Shown here piece by piece: positions 13,388-28,300 of a stretch of 64,000 bases of DNA. The stretch's first letter is position 1. Each line of letters begins with the position of its first letter. Source of the DNA: Dallia pectoralis (taxonomy: Eukaryota > Chordata > Actinopteri > Esociformes > Umbridae); contig CM055741.1 in the NCBI GenBank assembly GCA_029465975.1, positions 6,197,403 to 6,261,402 of the forward strand, written 5' to 3'. The notes beneath the pieces are model-generated. The model saw nothing but the letters and a program-made list of their open reading frames with translations. It was not told the origin of the DNA and searched no databases. A program made the position numbers and the translations under genes.

Positions 13388-16300
13388 GTGAGACACACAT
13401 ATATTAGTCTCCTTGTGAGGACCAGGTTATCTCTTAAATATAAAATTAAACTATGACACAAAACCCTAAAAGCAAACTTTTCCCCAAATGGCTTAATGGA
13501 CCAGACACCCTTCAGGGAGAAAGGAGACGGAGGGAGACAGGAGGTAGAGGGAGAAGGAAGTAGGGGAGAGGAAAGGAACCAAGGATCGAGAGGGTGAGAG
13601 AGAAATGATAGGTAGGAGAAAGAGTTGGGGAGAGGGGAGGGAGGGAGGAACGAGGGAAGGAAATAAAAGGAAAGAAAACGGGTAAGAAGTAGGGGTAGAA
13701 AGAGAGCGTTTGGACTGTCTAGGGATAATCTGGGGGAGATGGAGGAGTGGGGGAGGCTTTTTAATGAAGTGGAGAGGGCAGACGACTGTGACAGTCAGCC
13801 ATCAGGGACCGGCAGTGAGGAGGTGGAGATTGTGGAAAAAGAAACACGAAGGGACAGATTGAGTGCATCGGTGTACCTGTAGACGGCAAACAAGACCAAA
13901 TGAAAGCTCTGTGGTGTTCCAGCCCACATTTGACAACCACGTTCCTCTTGCCGGTTTGTTGTACATAATTAACCGTAGACGCGAGCCGAAAATACCGTAG
14001 CAAGATAACAAAGACATTATGGCGTGAAGAAAACGAAGCATCTTGCCATTTTCCTTTCGCGACGCCAGCAGCAGCGATGGGCTAGAATCCGCTAGCCTGA
14101 CTCCTGGTCGCTTTGTGCTGTCTCGTCATTGGCAGGACAGCACAGCCAGACCGGGAGCCAGGCTACCTGTAGGCCTTATTGAGATACAGAGAACTCCCTG
14201 AACTAATTCGGCGCCGCACTCCTCCCTCGTTAATCTTCATATCTTCGCAAGAACACACCCACCAGCCTCAAAACCCGAGCTCTGGTTTAGTCAATTAATT
14301 GAATTTCTACTTCTCGCCGTGGCGAATCCATCAGATGCCATTTGTTATGCTACACCGGGTAAACGTATTAGAATGAGGCCAGTTGCAATTTGTCAACTGT
14401 GTGCCGGTCTCTGGTTAAGAATATACCCGTTCCGGGGTCACTGGGTTGTCTCGGTCTCGGTTAACCGGTGTGTCACGCTTGTTTTGGCACTTCAGCTGTT
14501 CTCGTTTGGTCAAACCATCTAATCTCACGTTCTCGATAGCTGTGTTCACCTGACACGTGTTGCCTGTCTCACGACACACCTCTCTTGACGTGCATTTACA
14601 TCGTAGGCTATTGAATCGAATCAGCGTTTTTGGCGATATCCGATCCCGATGGGTATTTGGCCGAGTGTCGGACGATTCTGATACCTAATATTGGATGGGT
14701 TAGTCCCTAGCAGTCAGTGTTGTAATTGAAGTCAGGTTCAGTAGGTGACGACATCTGTCGGGTCTCACAATGTTCTTCTGCTGGATTTGTGCAAAACTAA
14801 TTTTGTGGGGCTTTTAATAGCCAACAGGTGTGTTGTTGTTGTCACTGTTTTTGTCCAAATATCTTTTAATGTATGTTAACACTGTGCTTTTCGTCAACAA
14901 CAATAAAAAACGTTTGTCTTTTGGTCCAGACATTGCGAGCATGGACAGCTACTATGATAGCGAAGGTCACCACACACCAGAAACAGACGACTCCACAGAG
15001 GTGAGGACTCTCCAAAGGCGCCTAACACACGCACACACACACGCCCACACACACACACACGCCCATATCAGGTTTAAAATAATCATGTGATCTTAAGCAA
15101 ACTGAATTTGTGTGATATATTACAAATTGAATTTGTAACATCAAACAACATGGATAATGTAGTACAGACATGGAGAGATGTGGAACACAAATGGATGATG
15201 TGGAACCCAAATGGATGATGTAGAACACAAATGGATGATGTGGAACCCAAATGGATGATGTAGAACACAAATGGATGATGTGGAACACAAATGGATGATG
15301 TAGAACACAAATGGATGATGTGGAACACAAATGGAAAGATGTGGAATGCAAATGGAGAGATGTGGAACACAAATGGATGATGTGGAACCCAAATGGAGGA
15401 TTTGGAACCCAAATGGATGATGTGGAACACAAATGGATGATGTAGAAGACAAATGGATGATGTAGAACACAAATGGATGATGTGGAACACAAATGGAAAG
15501 ATGTGGAATGCAAATGGAGAGATGTGGAACACAAATGGATGATGTGGAACACAAATTGATGATGTGGAACACAAACGGATGATGTGGAACACAAACGGAT
15601 GATGTGGAACACAAACGGATGATGTGGAACGCAAACGGATGATGTGGAACGCAAACGGATTATGTGGAACACAAACAGATGATGTGGAACACAAACGGAT
15701 GATGTGGAACACAAACGGATTATGTGGTACACATGTGGATGATGTGGTACACATGTGAATGATGTGTGGTACACATGTGAATGATGTGTGGTACACATGT
15801 GAATGATGTGTGGTACACATGTGGATGATGTGTGGTACACATGTGGATGATGTGGAACACATGTGGATGATGTGGAACACATGTGGATGATGTGTGGTAC
15901 ACATGTGAATGATGTGTGGTACACATGTGGATGATGATGTGGTAGACAGATGGATGATGTGGAATACAAATGGATGATGTGGTAGACAAATGGTTAATAG
16001 TACACAATAAACAGAGATCCATGTTGTCCAATGGGCACCACTTAACTACCACTGGCTGACGATGTAGAAAACATCCTCTGGGCATGTTTTAGTTTGGTTT
16101 GACTGAGCTTTTCTGCTTCTGCTCTCAGGGGAAGATGAAAGCCATGAAACCCCCCAGTGAGGGGGACTTTCAGACAATCAAGCTGATCAGCAACGGGGCT
16201 TATGGGTAAGTTCTGAGGCGATCTCCCACATAATATACAGATCCCTGCCACATTAACGGGATAATACACATGATTTTCTCTTGTGGCTCTATTGTCTGAA

Positions 16301-19300
16301 GATTTTGATTCGATGTCCACAAATAGTTTTTAGGTTTGAAATTACTTCAAAATCCTAGATGTTTTTCCCATCTTAATCCAAACGTTTTGAGTATCGAGCC
16401 GAAGGCAGTCGCTGTCCCAACACACCTGGAGGTCTCGGTGTATCCTGGGAATAGAACGGCTGCTCACGTTCGGGTGTCATAGTAACTGACTGACCCTCGT
16501 CTTCCTCCAGGGCGGTGTACCTGGTGCGCCATGGGGACACGCGTCAGCGTTTCGCCATGAAGAAGATCAACAAGCAGAACCTGATCCTGAGGAACCAGAT
16601 CCAGCAGGCCTTTGTAGAGAGGGACATCCTGACGTTTGCAGAGAACCCCTTCGTGGTCTCCATGTTCTGCTCCTTTGAGACGCGCAGACACCTCTGTATG
16701 GTCATGGAGTATGTGGAGGGTAAGACACACATACACACACAAACACAAACACACACATACCTGCAGACACCTCTGTATGGTCGTGGAGTATGTGGGGGGT
16801 AAGGTGTACACAAACACACACACACACACACATACCTGTAGACACCTCTGTATGGTCGTGGAGTATGTGGTAATGGAGTAACACACACACACACACAGAA
16901 TTCAACACACAGACAAATTACACAACAGAAACATAAAACAAACACAAAACTCACACACAGAAAAAACACTGCATTTAGAAGGTACGGTATTATTGGGAAA
17001 CATTCTATGACTGAGGGTAATTCAGTCAAAAAGTGTCCTCAGTAACTCCACAAACGCTGCTGCTGCTTTTTTTCCCTTGTGCCTTTCCCTTCCTGGTATC
17101 TGTTATGGCCAAGTGGTGACTGCAAGACTGACTGCCCAGGCTGTGTCCCAAAGGCCAAGTGGTGACTGCTCAGCCTGTGTCCCAGTCATTGTTTAAAAAG
17201 CACTGAAGTGTTATAAACCTTGTCTCTGTGTCAATGACATCATTGTCTGTATCCATGTTGCCGACTCACGCTGAACCACCCGTTGTGTTCCTCCAGGGGG
17301 CGACTGTGCCACCCTGCTGAAGAACATCGGGGCGCTGCCCGTGGAACTGACACGAATGTACTTTGCGGAGACCGTGCTGGCGCTGGAGTACATCCACAAC
17401 TACGGCATTGTGCACCGTGACCTCAAGCCAGACAAGTGAGTCTCGTGCCACGCTGCCTCTCCCCCTGCTGGGCGGGAAGGTCTTTAGCCGTACAGATTTC
17501 ACGTTTGTAAATGTCCAGATATTCCCAAATCCATGGAATAACGAGGGAACATTGGGTCGAAATACACGCTCTGTCAATAGTTTTTTCGGGATTTGTCACC
17601 GTCGGGCGCTTCAGAACCAAATCCAGACATGCTGTTGACGTGTAGCAATGGCTGATGTTCTGTTCTGGTTCTGTTCTGGTTCTCCTGCCAGCCTGCTGAT
17701 CACCTCCATGGGCCACATCAAGCTGACGGACTTCGGCCTGTCTAAGATGGGTCTGATGAGTCTCACCACCAACCTGTATGAGGGACACATCGAGAAGGAC
17801 GCCCGCGAGTTCCTGGACAAACAGGTTCGCTAGGAAACAAACTGAGGTTGAGGTCAATCCAACAGTCACGCTGATTCCGTAAAGACCTATTCACTGTTAA
17901 CTGTTAACGAGCGGTTGGGAAAGTCCCGTCCGGGGAAAACCCTGTGGACAGACACCGTTATTTATACGATTTGAACGCGAGAAATCTCTCATGCGATAAC
18001 ACACTGAGGCCGGGACAAATAACTCTGACAAAACACGCCATTAGCCAGACGGGATAATAAATATACACAGTCACTAATAACGTTTACCAAACCGCCCTGA
18101 GTTCATTTGTCTAAATAACTTATTCTCTGTTCCCTGTTTATTTTGCATTAGCGTTGTACTGTTTATGCTGCGATTTGAACTCCCATATTAATGAATTGTG
18201 TTGTCTGGCCAGTAATGTGTTCCCCTCTGTCTCACTCTCTGTCACGAACACACATTATCTGCATGTGATATGGTATACAGGCTCGTCCACGTGCCGGCCT
18301 GTGTGTGTTGAGTGCCTTTAGAGTGCTTCGGTTATTCGCCAAGCCTCTTCTATCTGAACAGAAAAATCCTCACCAATCAGAGATAACATTGTGATCATCT
18401 TAATTGCGCTGCTCTTTTGTCGGGAGGCTGACTGGAGAGAATGTAGTGACGATCAACCAGCAGAATGACAGTTCAGATTGGCTGGGTTACATTTCGAGAT
18501 TGTCCGTTTATTCACTAAAACCTGCTCTTCCCTCTTTGCTTTAGCAGCCACTGAGGAAAAAACGAAAAGTATAATGTTTCTTCAGAGGATGATGCGTGAG
18601 TGAGACTGATTGGTGAATCTCTCTATGCCCCGCCCCCTCCAGGTGTGTGGTACGCCGGAATACATTGCCCCGGAAGTGATCCTGAGACAGGGATATGGGA
18701 AGCCCGTGGACTGGTGGGCCATGGGCATCATCCTGTATGAGTTCCTGGTGGGCTGCGTGCCGTTCTTTGGGGACACCCCTGAGGAGCTGTTTGGACAGGT
18801 CATCACAGGTCAGTAACATGTGACGACGCTCAAATGATGGAGCTGTTCGATCAGGTCATCACAGGTCAGTAACATGTGACGGCGCTTAAAAGATGCTAAA
18901 CAGACATCTCTGGGGTTAAAGGAAATGTTGTTTAGAGGTTGAAAAGACGTTTGTGAAGACATGGAACAGACCTCAAACAGACGTTGAACAGAGGTTACAA
19001 AAAATATGTAATCCTAGTTTAAAAGACGGTGAACAGACGTTGACAAATTCATTTTTCAAGTAGCTTTGCCTGGTGGGTTGGAGCCTTGCGGTTGATTGGC
19101 TGTGTTGTTTTCCTACAGATGATATTGTGTGGCCAGATGGGGACGAGGCCCTGCCAGCGGACGCCCAGGGACTGATCTCCACCCTGCTACAGACCAACCC
19201 CCTGATGAGGCTGGGAACAGGTACGTGCTGTCACAGACCAACCCCCTGATGAGGCTGGGAACAGGTACGCGCTGTCACAGACCAACCCCCTGATGAGGCT

Positions 19301-22300
19301 GGGAACAGGTACGTGCTGTCACAGACCAACCCCCTGATGAGGCTGGGAACAGGTACGTGCTGTCACAGACCAACCCCCTGATGAGGCTGGGAACAGGTAC
19401 GTGCTGTCACAGACCAACCCCCTGATGAGGCTGGGAACAGGTACGCGCTGTCACAGACCAACCCCCTGATGAGGCTGGGAACAGGTACGCGCTGTCACAG
19501 ACCAACCCCCTGATGAGGCTGGGAACAGGTACGCGCTGCTCTTTTTTACGGGTCAAGTCGTAAGGCGCTTGATCAGACAAAAAAGGGTTCCCATAAAAGG
19601 TTCACAAGTGTTACATTAGAACGAAGAGTGACATGTTTCTATAAACAACCTTAGATCGCAATATACTGTACATCGAAATAAATTCACACCGTTTCCCGTC
19701 GTCTATGAGGGAATAGCCCCGGACACAACGCTGACATCGCCCTCCCGAGTCTGCCGCTGGTTTGTTCCATTCGAACCGTTATCATTCAAACCAACTGTTT
19801 GTTTTATTATGCTCTCTGTGGACGTTGGGCTTACGGCCCAGCCACGCTTGACAATGACATCGTTCTCCCTGGACCCAGATTTACCACATCATCATGCTCA
19901 GGAAGCCAGCAGTAATCAATCTGCCCGGTACACAAAGGATTATAATTGTGTGGAAAACACATTATATTTCTCCAATCTCCCAATAAACGATGCTGCACAA
20001 ACTCTGCACTCCTTGCTTTTGGTGTTAGTGCTGTTAGCCGAGAACCGGGCTAACACAATTACTTCTCAACGTTAAACTGAAGCCAGAGACAGTCAACCAG
20101 CTGGTGTTTTGCTGCGTGACTTCGCCAATATCGATATCTCTTCCAGACAGGTTGATATGGTTATTTTGCATCATCAGGTCTATTGTTGTAAACGTTTAGT
20201 GATGTTGACCAGCTGTGGTCGTGCTGAAATATAATTTTCTGATAAACTACAATGCTCAGTCTAAATTAAACCTCTCCTCTGAAAGAGACATCACATGACC
20301 AGTCGCCCGAGTGACCAAACCCCACAAAAGAAAAAAGTTTTTGTTGAATGTCGGAACTATTTAACCAGACTCGGTTTAGTACTTCATATCAGTCAGACAA
20401 TTTTCTGTCTTACTCTGATTCATGAATATTCTTGTACTCTTCAACCCTTGTTTATGTCTATTCTGCACACCTGCACACATTTCCGGAGATGACGTTTTTA
20501 TTACTCCGTTTTCCCAGGCGGCGCATTCGAGGTTAAGCAACACTCGTTCTTCTCCGACTTGGACTGGAACAGTCTGCTGAGGCAGAAGGCTGAGTTCATA
20601 CCTCACCTGGAGTCCGAGGAGGACACCAGCTACTTCGACAGTGAGTTGGAATTGGTTCAGTGGTATCACTGTGTTATTGAGTCAACACCGGAATTGGGTC
20701 GCTGGTATCACTGTGTTATTGAGTCAACACCCAATTGGGTCGCTGGTATCACTGTGTAATTGAGTCAACATCCAATTGGGTCGCTGGTATCACTGTGTTA
20801 TTGAGTCAACACCGAATTGGGTCAGTGGTATCACTCTGTTATTGAGTCAACACCCTAATGGGTCGCTGGTATCACTGTTTTATTTAGTCAACATTGAATT
20901 AGGTCAGTGGTATCACTCTGTTATTGAGTCAACACCCAATTGGGTCGGTGGTATCACTGTGTTATTGAGTCAACATTGAATTGGGTCGGTGGTATCACTG
21001 TGTTGTTGAGTCAACACTGAATTGGGTCGGTGGTATCACTGTGTTATTGAGTCAACATTGAATTGGGTCGGTGGTATCACTGTGTTGTTGAGTCAACACT
21101 GAATTGGATCGGTGGTATCACTGTGTTGTTGAGTCAACACTGAATTGGGTCGGTGGTATCACTGGGTTATTGAGTCAACATTGAATTGGGTCGGTGGTAT
21201 CACTGTGTTGTTGAGTCAACACTGAATTGGATCGGTGGTATCACTGTGTTGTTGAGTCAACACTGCATTGGGTCGGTGGTATCACTGGGTTATTGAGTCA
21301 ACATTGAATTGGGTCGGTGGTATCACTGTTATTTATTCCACAGCCATTAGGTGAACTCAACTCCGTCAGACGGACTGTTTGTGAACAGACTCTGCTATCA
21401 GATGGTGTCTTCTCTATAATGGCATCGCCGCAATTCAGCTGTATCATATTTGAAATCTCATAGTTTTTCTCCTCCTCTGGCTTTTCCTCCCTTTCTCCTC
21501 CTCTCTTTCTCCTCCTCGCTCAGCTCGATCTGATCGTTATCAGCATGTCAACACTTATGATGAGGACGACACCAACGACGACGAGCCTGTGGAGATCAGA
21601 CAGTTCTCCTCCTGTTCCCCTCGCTTCAGCAAGGTACACACACACAACTATGAACCGACACACACACCGTCTTATTATATCTGTATCTTTCTATGTCTTT
21701 ATGGCTCTCTCTCTCTATAGTTTCACACAGTCTTCACATCCCCTCCACTTCTCTATCTTCTTGTTGTGTTGTTCTATGCAGCCTTTCTTTTGTCTCTCTA
21801 GTTCCCTTCCCCTCTCCTCTGTTCCTCTGGATAGCTGCTGACTGTGTGTGTGTGTGTCTGTGTCTGTGTCTGTGTCTGTGTCTGTGTCTGTGTGTGTGTG
21901 TGTGTGTGTGTGTTCAGAGGGTTCTTGTGTAAATCTAGAGGGCTAAGAGCTCCTCTAGCAGCACTTTGCTGTAGACGGGTATGTAATAACGGGTATGTAA
22001 TAACGGGTATGTAATAACGGGTATGTAATGACGGGTATATAATGACGTGTATGTAATAACGGGTATGTAATGACGGGTATGTAATAACGGGTATGTAATA
22101 ACGGGTATGTAATAACGGGTATGTAATGACGGGTATGTAATGACGTGTATGTAATAACGGGTATGCAATGACGGGTATGTAATAACGGGTATGTTATAAC
22201 GTGTATGTGATGACGGGTATGTAATAATTGGTATGTGATGACGGGTATGTAATAACGGGTATGTAATAACGGGTATGTAATAACGGGTATGTAATGACGG

Positions 22301-25300
22301 GTATGTAATAACGGGTATGTAACAACGGGTATGTAACAACGGGTATGTAATAACGGTTATGTAATGACGGGTATGTAATGACGGGTATGTAATGACGGTT
22401 ATGTAATGACGGGTATGTAATGATGTGTATGTGATGACAGGTATGTAATGACAGGTATGTAATGACGGGTATGTGATGACGGGTATGTGATGACGGGTAT
22501 GTGATAACGGGTATCTAATGACGGGTATGTAATGACGGGTATGTAATGACGGGTATGTAATGACGGGTATGTGATGACGGGTATGTGATGACGTGTATGT
22601 GATGACGGGTATGTAATAACGGGTATCTAATGAAGGGTTTTTAATGACGGGTATGTAATGACGGGTATGTAATGACGGGTATGTAATGACGGGTATGTAA
22701 TGACGGGTATGTAATGACGTGTATGGGATGACGGGTATGTGATGACGGGTATGTAATGACGGGTATGTAATGACGGGTATGTGATGACGGGTATGTGATG
22801 ACGTGTATGTGATGACGGGTATGTAATAACGGGTATCTAATGAAGGGTTTTTAATGACGGGTATGTAATGACGGGTATGTAATGACGGGTATGTAACGAC
22901 GGGTATGTAACAACGGGTATGTAATGACTGTTATGTAATGACGGGTATGTAATAACGGGTATGTAATGACGGGTATGTAATAACGGGTATGTAACGACGG
23001 GTATGTGTTGACGGGTATGTGATAACGGGTATGTAATGACGGTTATGTAATGACGGGTATGTAATGACGTGTATGTGATGACGGGTATGTGTTGACGGGT
23101 ATGTGATAACGGGTATGTAATTACGGGTATGTGATGACGGGTATGTGATGACGTGTATGTGATGACGGGTATGTAATAACGGGTATCTAATGAAGGGTTT
23201 TTAATGACGGGTATGTAATGACGGGTATGTAATGACGGGTATGTGTTGACGGGTATGTGATAACGGGTATGTAATGACGGGTATGTGATGACGGGTATGT
23301 GATGACGTGTATGTGATGACGGGTATGTAATAACGGGTATCTAATGAAGGGTTTTTAATGACGGGTATGTAATGACGGGTATGTAATGACGGGTATGTAA
23401 TGACGGGTATGTAATGACGGGTATGTAATGACGTGTATGTGATGACGGGTATGTAATGACGGGTATGTAATAACGGGTATGCAATGACGGGTATGTAATA
23501 ACCGGTATGTAATAACGTGTATGTGATGACGGGTATGTAATAATTGGTATGTGATGACGGGTATGTAATAACGGGTATGTAATGACGGGTATATAATAAC
23601 GGGTATGTAACGACGGGTATGTAACAACGGGTATGTAATGACTGTTATGTAATGACGGGTATGTAATGACGGGTATGTAATAACGGGTATGTAATGACGG
23701 GTATGTAATAACGGGTATGTAACGACGGGTATGTAACGACGGGTATGTGTTGACGGGTATGTGATAACGGGTATGTAATGACGGTTATGTAATGACGGGT
23801 ATGTAATGACGTGTATGTGATGACGGGTATGTGTTGACGGGTATGTGATAACGGGTATGTAATGACGGGTATGTAATGACGGGTATGTGATGACGGGTAT
23901 GTGATGACGGGTATGTGATGACGTGTATGTGATGACGGGTATGTAATAACGGGTATGTAATGACGGGTATATAATGACGGGTATGTAATGACGGGTATGT
24001 AATAACGGGTATGTGATGACGGGTATGTGATGACGGGTATGTGATGACGTGTATGTGATGACGGGTATGTAATGACGGGTATGTAATGACGGGTATATAA
24101 TGACGGGTATATAATGACGGGTATGTAATGACGGGTATGTAATGACGGGTATGTAATAATTGGTATGTGATGACGGGTATGTAATAACGGGTATGTAATA
24201 ACGGGTATGTGATGACGGGTATGTAATAACGGGTATGTAATAACGGGTATGTGATGACGGGTATGTAATAACGGGTATGTAATAAAGCGAAGCAGGATTA
24301 CAAAGACACCCAGCTGGGCTCAATTCACACTCTCTACTTCCTTCTCCCACTACCTCCCTCTCTATCTCATTATACCTCCCCGTCCCACATCTCTTTACCT
24401 CCCTCTCTACCCCCTTCCTTTCTCTCTTCTTTTTTCTTCCACTTTCTTCCTCTCTCTAACTCCCTCTCTCCCCTGTCTCTCAACCTCCCTTTCTCTCCCT
24501 CTCCCACCCTCTCTTTACCTCCCTCTCTTTACCTCCCTCTCTTTACCTCCCTCTCTTTACCTCCCTCTCTCTACCTCCTCCTTTCTATCCATCTCTCGTT
24601 CTCTCAAGGGGGCACATGCTGTTTTCTGTAGGCTTCCAGCTAGTTCTTTTGGCATTAGAATAATGGGCAGTGAGCGTGTGGTGCTCCTGGTAAAGCCGTA
24701 CAGCAGGAGGCGCGGTGCTCCATCAGGACCACGTGGTCCGGCGCCTCCGGCACGGCACCGTGCACACGGACGTGGTGTTAAGGCCATCACCTCCGTTACC
24801 ATGGTGCTCAGTGAAACGCTCGCTAAAATTCGTTCAGAGAGCGGCACCCGTTCTTACGCCGCACTCCCACACTCGCTAGCTCTTCGCGTCCTGTAATGAG
24901 ACGCGCGTGTGTGTGTGCGTGTGTGCGTGTGTGTGTGTGTGCGTGTGTGTGCGTGTGTGCGTGTGTGTGTGTGTGTGTGTGCGTGCGTGTATTTGTACTG
25001 TACATGCTGAAACACCCACCTACATTGTTTCACAGCAATTTACTTCTCTCTATTATTGGAATGCAATTATTGTCAACTAACACAGCTGTCTATTCCATCA
25101 CCAGATTATAGACGTGTTAGTTCAGGGTTCAGCCGACTGTGGATCTGTGCATCAGGACTCCAGTCGGCCTTATTAATGTATTTGCCGTTGGTAGCCGTGC
25201 TACGCTAACCCTGGACATGTAGAAGGTGGCAGAACCAGAGGCTCTCCTGCCCAGTGAGGCGACGTGCGAGCGTAGCATCTCCACCAGAGCTTAGCTGACT

Positions 25301-28300
25301 GGCCCCTCTGCTTGGACCCCTGCAGGTTTACAGCAGCATGGAGCACCTCTCCCAGCTGGAGCAGAAGGTCCCCGGGGTGACCCGGCGGGAACACAAGGGC
25401 TCCCGGGAGGACAACCGGGGGAAGAGGGAGAGCCTGGGAAGCTTCCCAATTCGGGATAAGAGCTGGAGAACCGGATCACCGGAGATGTGAGTGTGTGTGT
25501 TTGGGGTCGGCGCAGGCTATGTGTGTGTGGTAAAACATGTGGCTGTGTGTGTGTGTGTTTGGTAAGGTTTTGTGTGTGTGTGTGTGTGTGTGTGTGTTTG
25601 GTAAGGGTTAGAGTGTGTGTGTCACAACAGCTTTATTGGAATCTTCTGATTTCATGTTTCAGCCACTGTCTTAGTTCCGAACGATAATTTAAAACAGACA
25701 TAAAACTTAACATTAAGTTGGAAAATGGAAAATTGTGTTAAATCCCACTGTCTCTTATTCACCACCCCCACCCACACACATTTAGGAAGCGTCTGTCCTG
25801 TTCTGAGTCTCTGTACCTGGACGGGGACTCCAGCCCTCCACTGGGGGCCCGTCGTCGGTTCTCGGCCCTCATGGACACACACCGCTTCGCCTCGCAGCAG
25901 GAGGACAACCCGGACCCCCTCACCCGCCAGCCCCCTGTCAAAGCCAGAGGGACCTCACTGGAGGGGGCATCTGTCCCCTCTACACCCCCCTCCACCCCCA
26001 GCACCTCCCCGGACCCCAAGGGCATACTGAAGGAGGGCCATATCGGAGGTGAGTGTAGGGAAGGTGGAGAGGGAAAAACCAATAAGAATGTGACACACCT
26101 GAGACACGGAGAGTAAACGTGTTTTTCCGCCCGGCGACAGAGAAACCAGCCAGACCCGATGAGACGCATGGAGCCACGCCCACCCCCTCCGCTACCCCTG
26201 CAGCAGCCAGTAGGGAGCTGGGGGCGGGGCCTGTGTACGACCCCCTGGGTCCTCGTGCGACCAATGACCTGGTCCTCCGCAGGGCGAGACACCAGCAGAT
26301 GTCAGGAGACGGCGGGGAGAAGAGGAACTCCAGAGCTGGGAAGAAAGTCACCAAGTCCGCCTCAGCTACGGCCCTCTCTGTCGTCATACCGACAGGTGAA
26401 CGGACACGCTGTCTAGCGAGTCTAAATGTAGTAGCTATTTGGTCATAAATAATGCTTTATTATACCCTTAGTGGTTAACTATGTCCTAACGATTTAGCTA
26501 TGACGATACAAAGCATGTGTACTATGTCACATTGGATGTACTATGATGTCACAGGTTAGGTTCCATTACTCTATATACATGTTGACCAAACTCTGATAAG
26601 GTTTTGTATTTTAAATTCTTTCTCTGAAACTGTTTCCCTGTTCCTCCACCCATCGTCACGGTCCCATCCCCTGATTCCGCTCCACAGTGGACCAGTACGG
26701 CCACAGTTACAACTCCCCCCTGGCCAGCCCCATGTCGCCCCGCTCCCTGTCCTCAAACCCCTCTTCCCGGGACTCGTCCCCCAGCCGGGAGTACTGCCCG
26801 GCCCCCGCCGTCAGCGTGCTGCGCTCACCTATCACCATCCACCGCTCGGGGAAGAAATACGGCTTCACCCTGAGAGCCATCCGGGTCTACATGGGCGACA
26901 CGGACGTGTACAGTGTCCATCACATCATCTGGGTAGGGTGAGGGAGAGGAGGGGAGGGGGAGGAAGGAAGTGCAAAGGGAGAGGGGGAGGAAGGAAGAGC
27001 ACAGAGAGACGGGGAGGAAGGGAGCGCAGAGGGACAGGGGAAGAAAAGAAGAGCGGAGGCGGAGGGAGGAATGAGGGGACAGCATGATGATACATTTTGT
27101 TGGTTCATTATTTCCAGTTTGTCAGCAGTGAGGGAACAATTGGCTGACATTTGAAACTAATGTGTTGATGTTTCCTCTTGGTCCAATGGCAGCACGTGGA
27201 GGATGGAGGCCCCGCCCAGGAATCCGGACTGTGCGCAGGCGATCTCATCACCCACGTCAACGGGGAATCTGTCCACGGATTGGTCCACACCGAAGTGGTG
27301 GAACTCATTCTGAAGGTACGACGGACGTGAGCCCTGGCTTGTGTTTTCTGTCACGCGTGCCGGGTCTGTCTGTCTGCCCGACAACCCAGAGACCTGCCAG
27401 TGGTTACTATGGAGGCGTGTCTCTGAATGACTGTCTGTCTGCAGAGTGGCAACAAGGTTACCGTGACGACCACGCCGTTCGAGAACACCTCCATTAAGGT
27501 GGGTCCCGCCCGCAAGTCCAGCTACAAGTGTAAGATGGCCCGGCGGAACAAGAGGACCATTGGCAAGGAAGCACAGGAAAGGTACTGCCTGACTCACTCC
27601 ATTATGTGGGCTATGTTATGGTGACATGTTAGCTTCTATTTTACCCGATCTTCTCTCCTCCCATCCCTTCTCCTTTCTCCTCCTCCCCTCCCCCATCCCC
27701 TCTCCTCCCGTCTCCCTCCCCCATCCTCTCTCCTCCAAACCTCTCCTCCTCCTCTCTACTCCCTCTAGTAAGAAGCGAAGCTCCCTGTTCCGTAAAATCA
27801 CTAAGCAGTCCAACCTGCTTCACACCAGTCGCAGCTTGTCTTCTTTGAACCGGTCTCTGTCATCGAGTGACAGTCTACCAGGGTCTCCCACACACAGTCT
27901 GGCCACACGGTCTCCTCCACAGCAGGGGTACCGATCCACTCCGGACTCCTCCTACCTGGGTAAGGAGGAACACAACCGGCGAGTGTTGTTTAACATGATC
28001 ACGTTGAGCTCCTGTAATTTCCTCTCTACTCTCCGCCGGTCCTCGTCTCTCCCTCTCTTTCTATTCCGCCTCACTTTCTCTCTCACTCTTTCTTTCGTCC
28101 AACTTCCTGTCTCCAGGCGCCTCCTCCCAGAGCAGTTCTCCTGCCTCCAGCACCCCCAACTCCCCAGCCACGTCCCAGCACATGCGCCCCAGTTCCCTAC
28201 ACGGCCTCTCCCCGAAACTCCACCGCCAGTACCGCTCTGCCCGCTGCAAGTCCGCGGGCAACATCCCCCTCTCCCCTCTAGCCCACACGCCGTCCCCCAC

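Noticed and set aside
15022..15969. Antisense ORF of 315 codons (CSTSSICVPHH repeats)
   Set aside because: Translation of the 20-bp array in a mast1 intron.
21935..24350. Antisense ORFs rich in TYPSLHTRYYIPVI
   Set aside because: Translation of the 14-bp array only.
24663..24896. GC-rich ORF in the mast1 intron as a coding exon
   Set aside because: No phase-compatible splice sites, and no residues matching the MAST linker; the flanking exons 21524-21633 and 25326-25486 join directly to give FSK-VYSSME as in the family.
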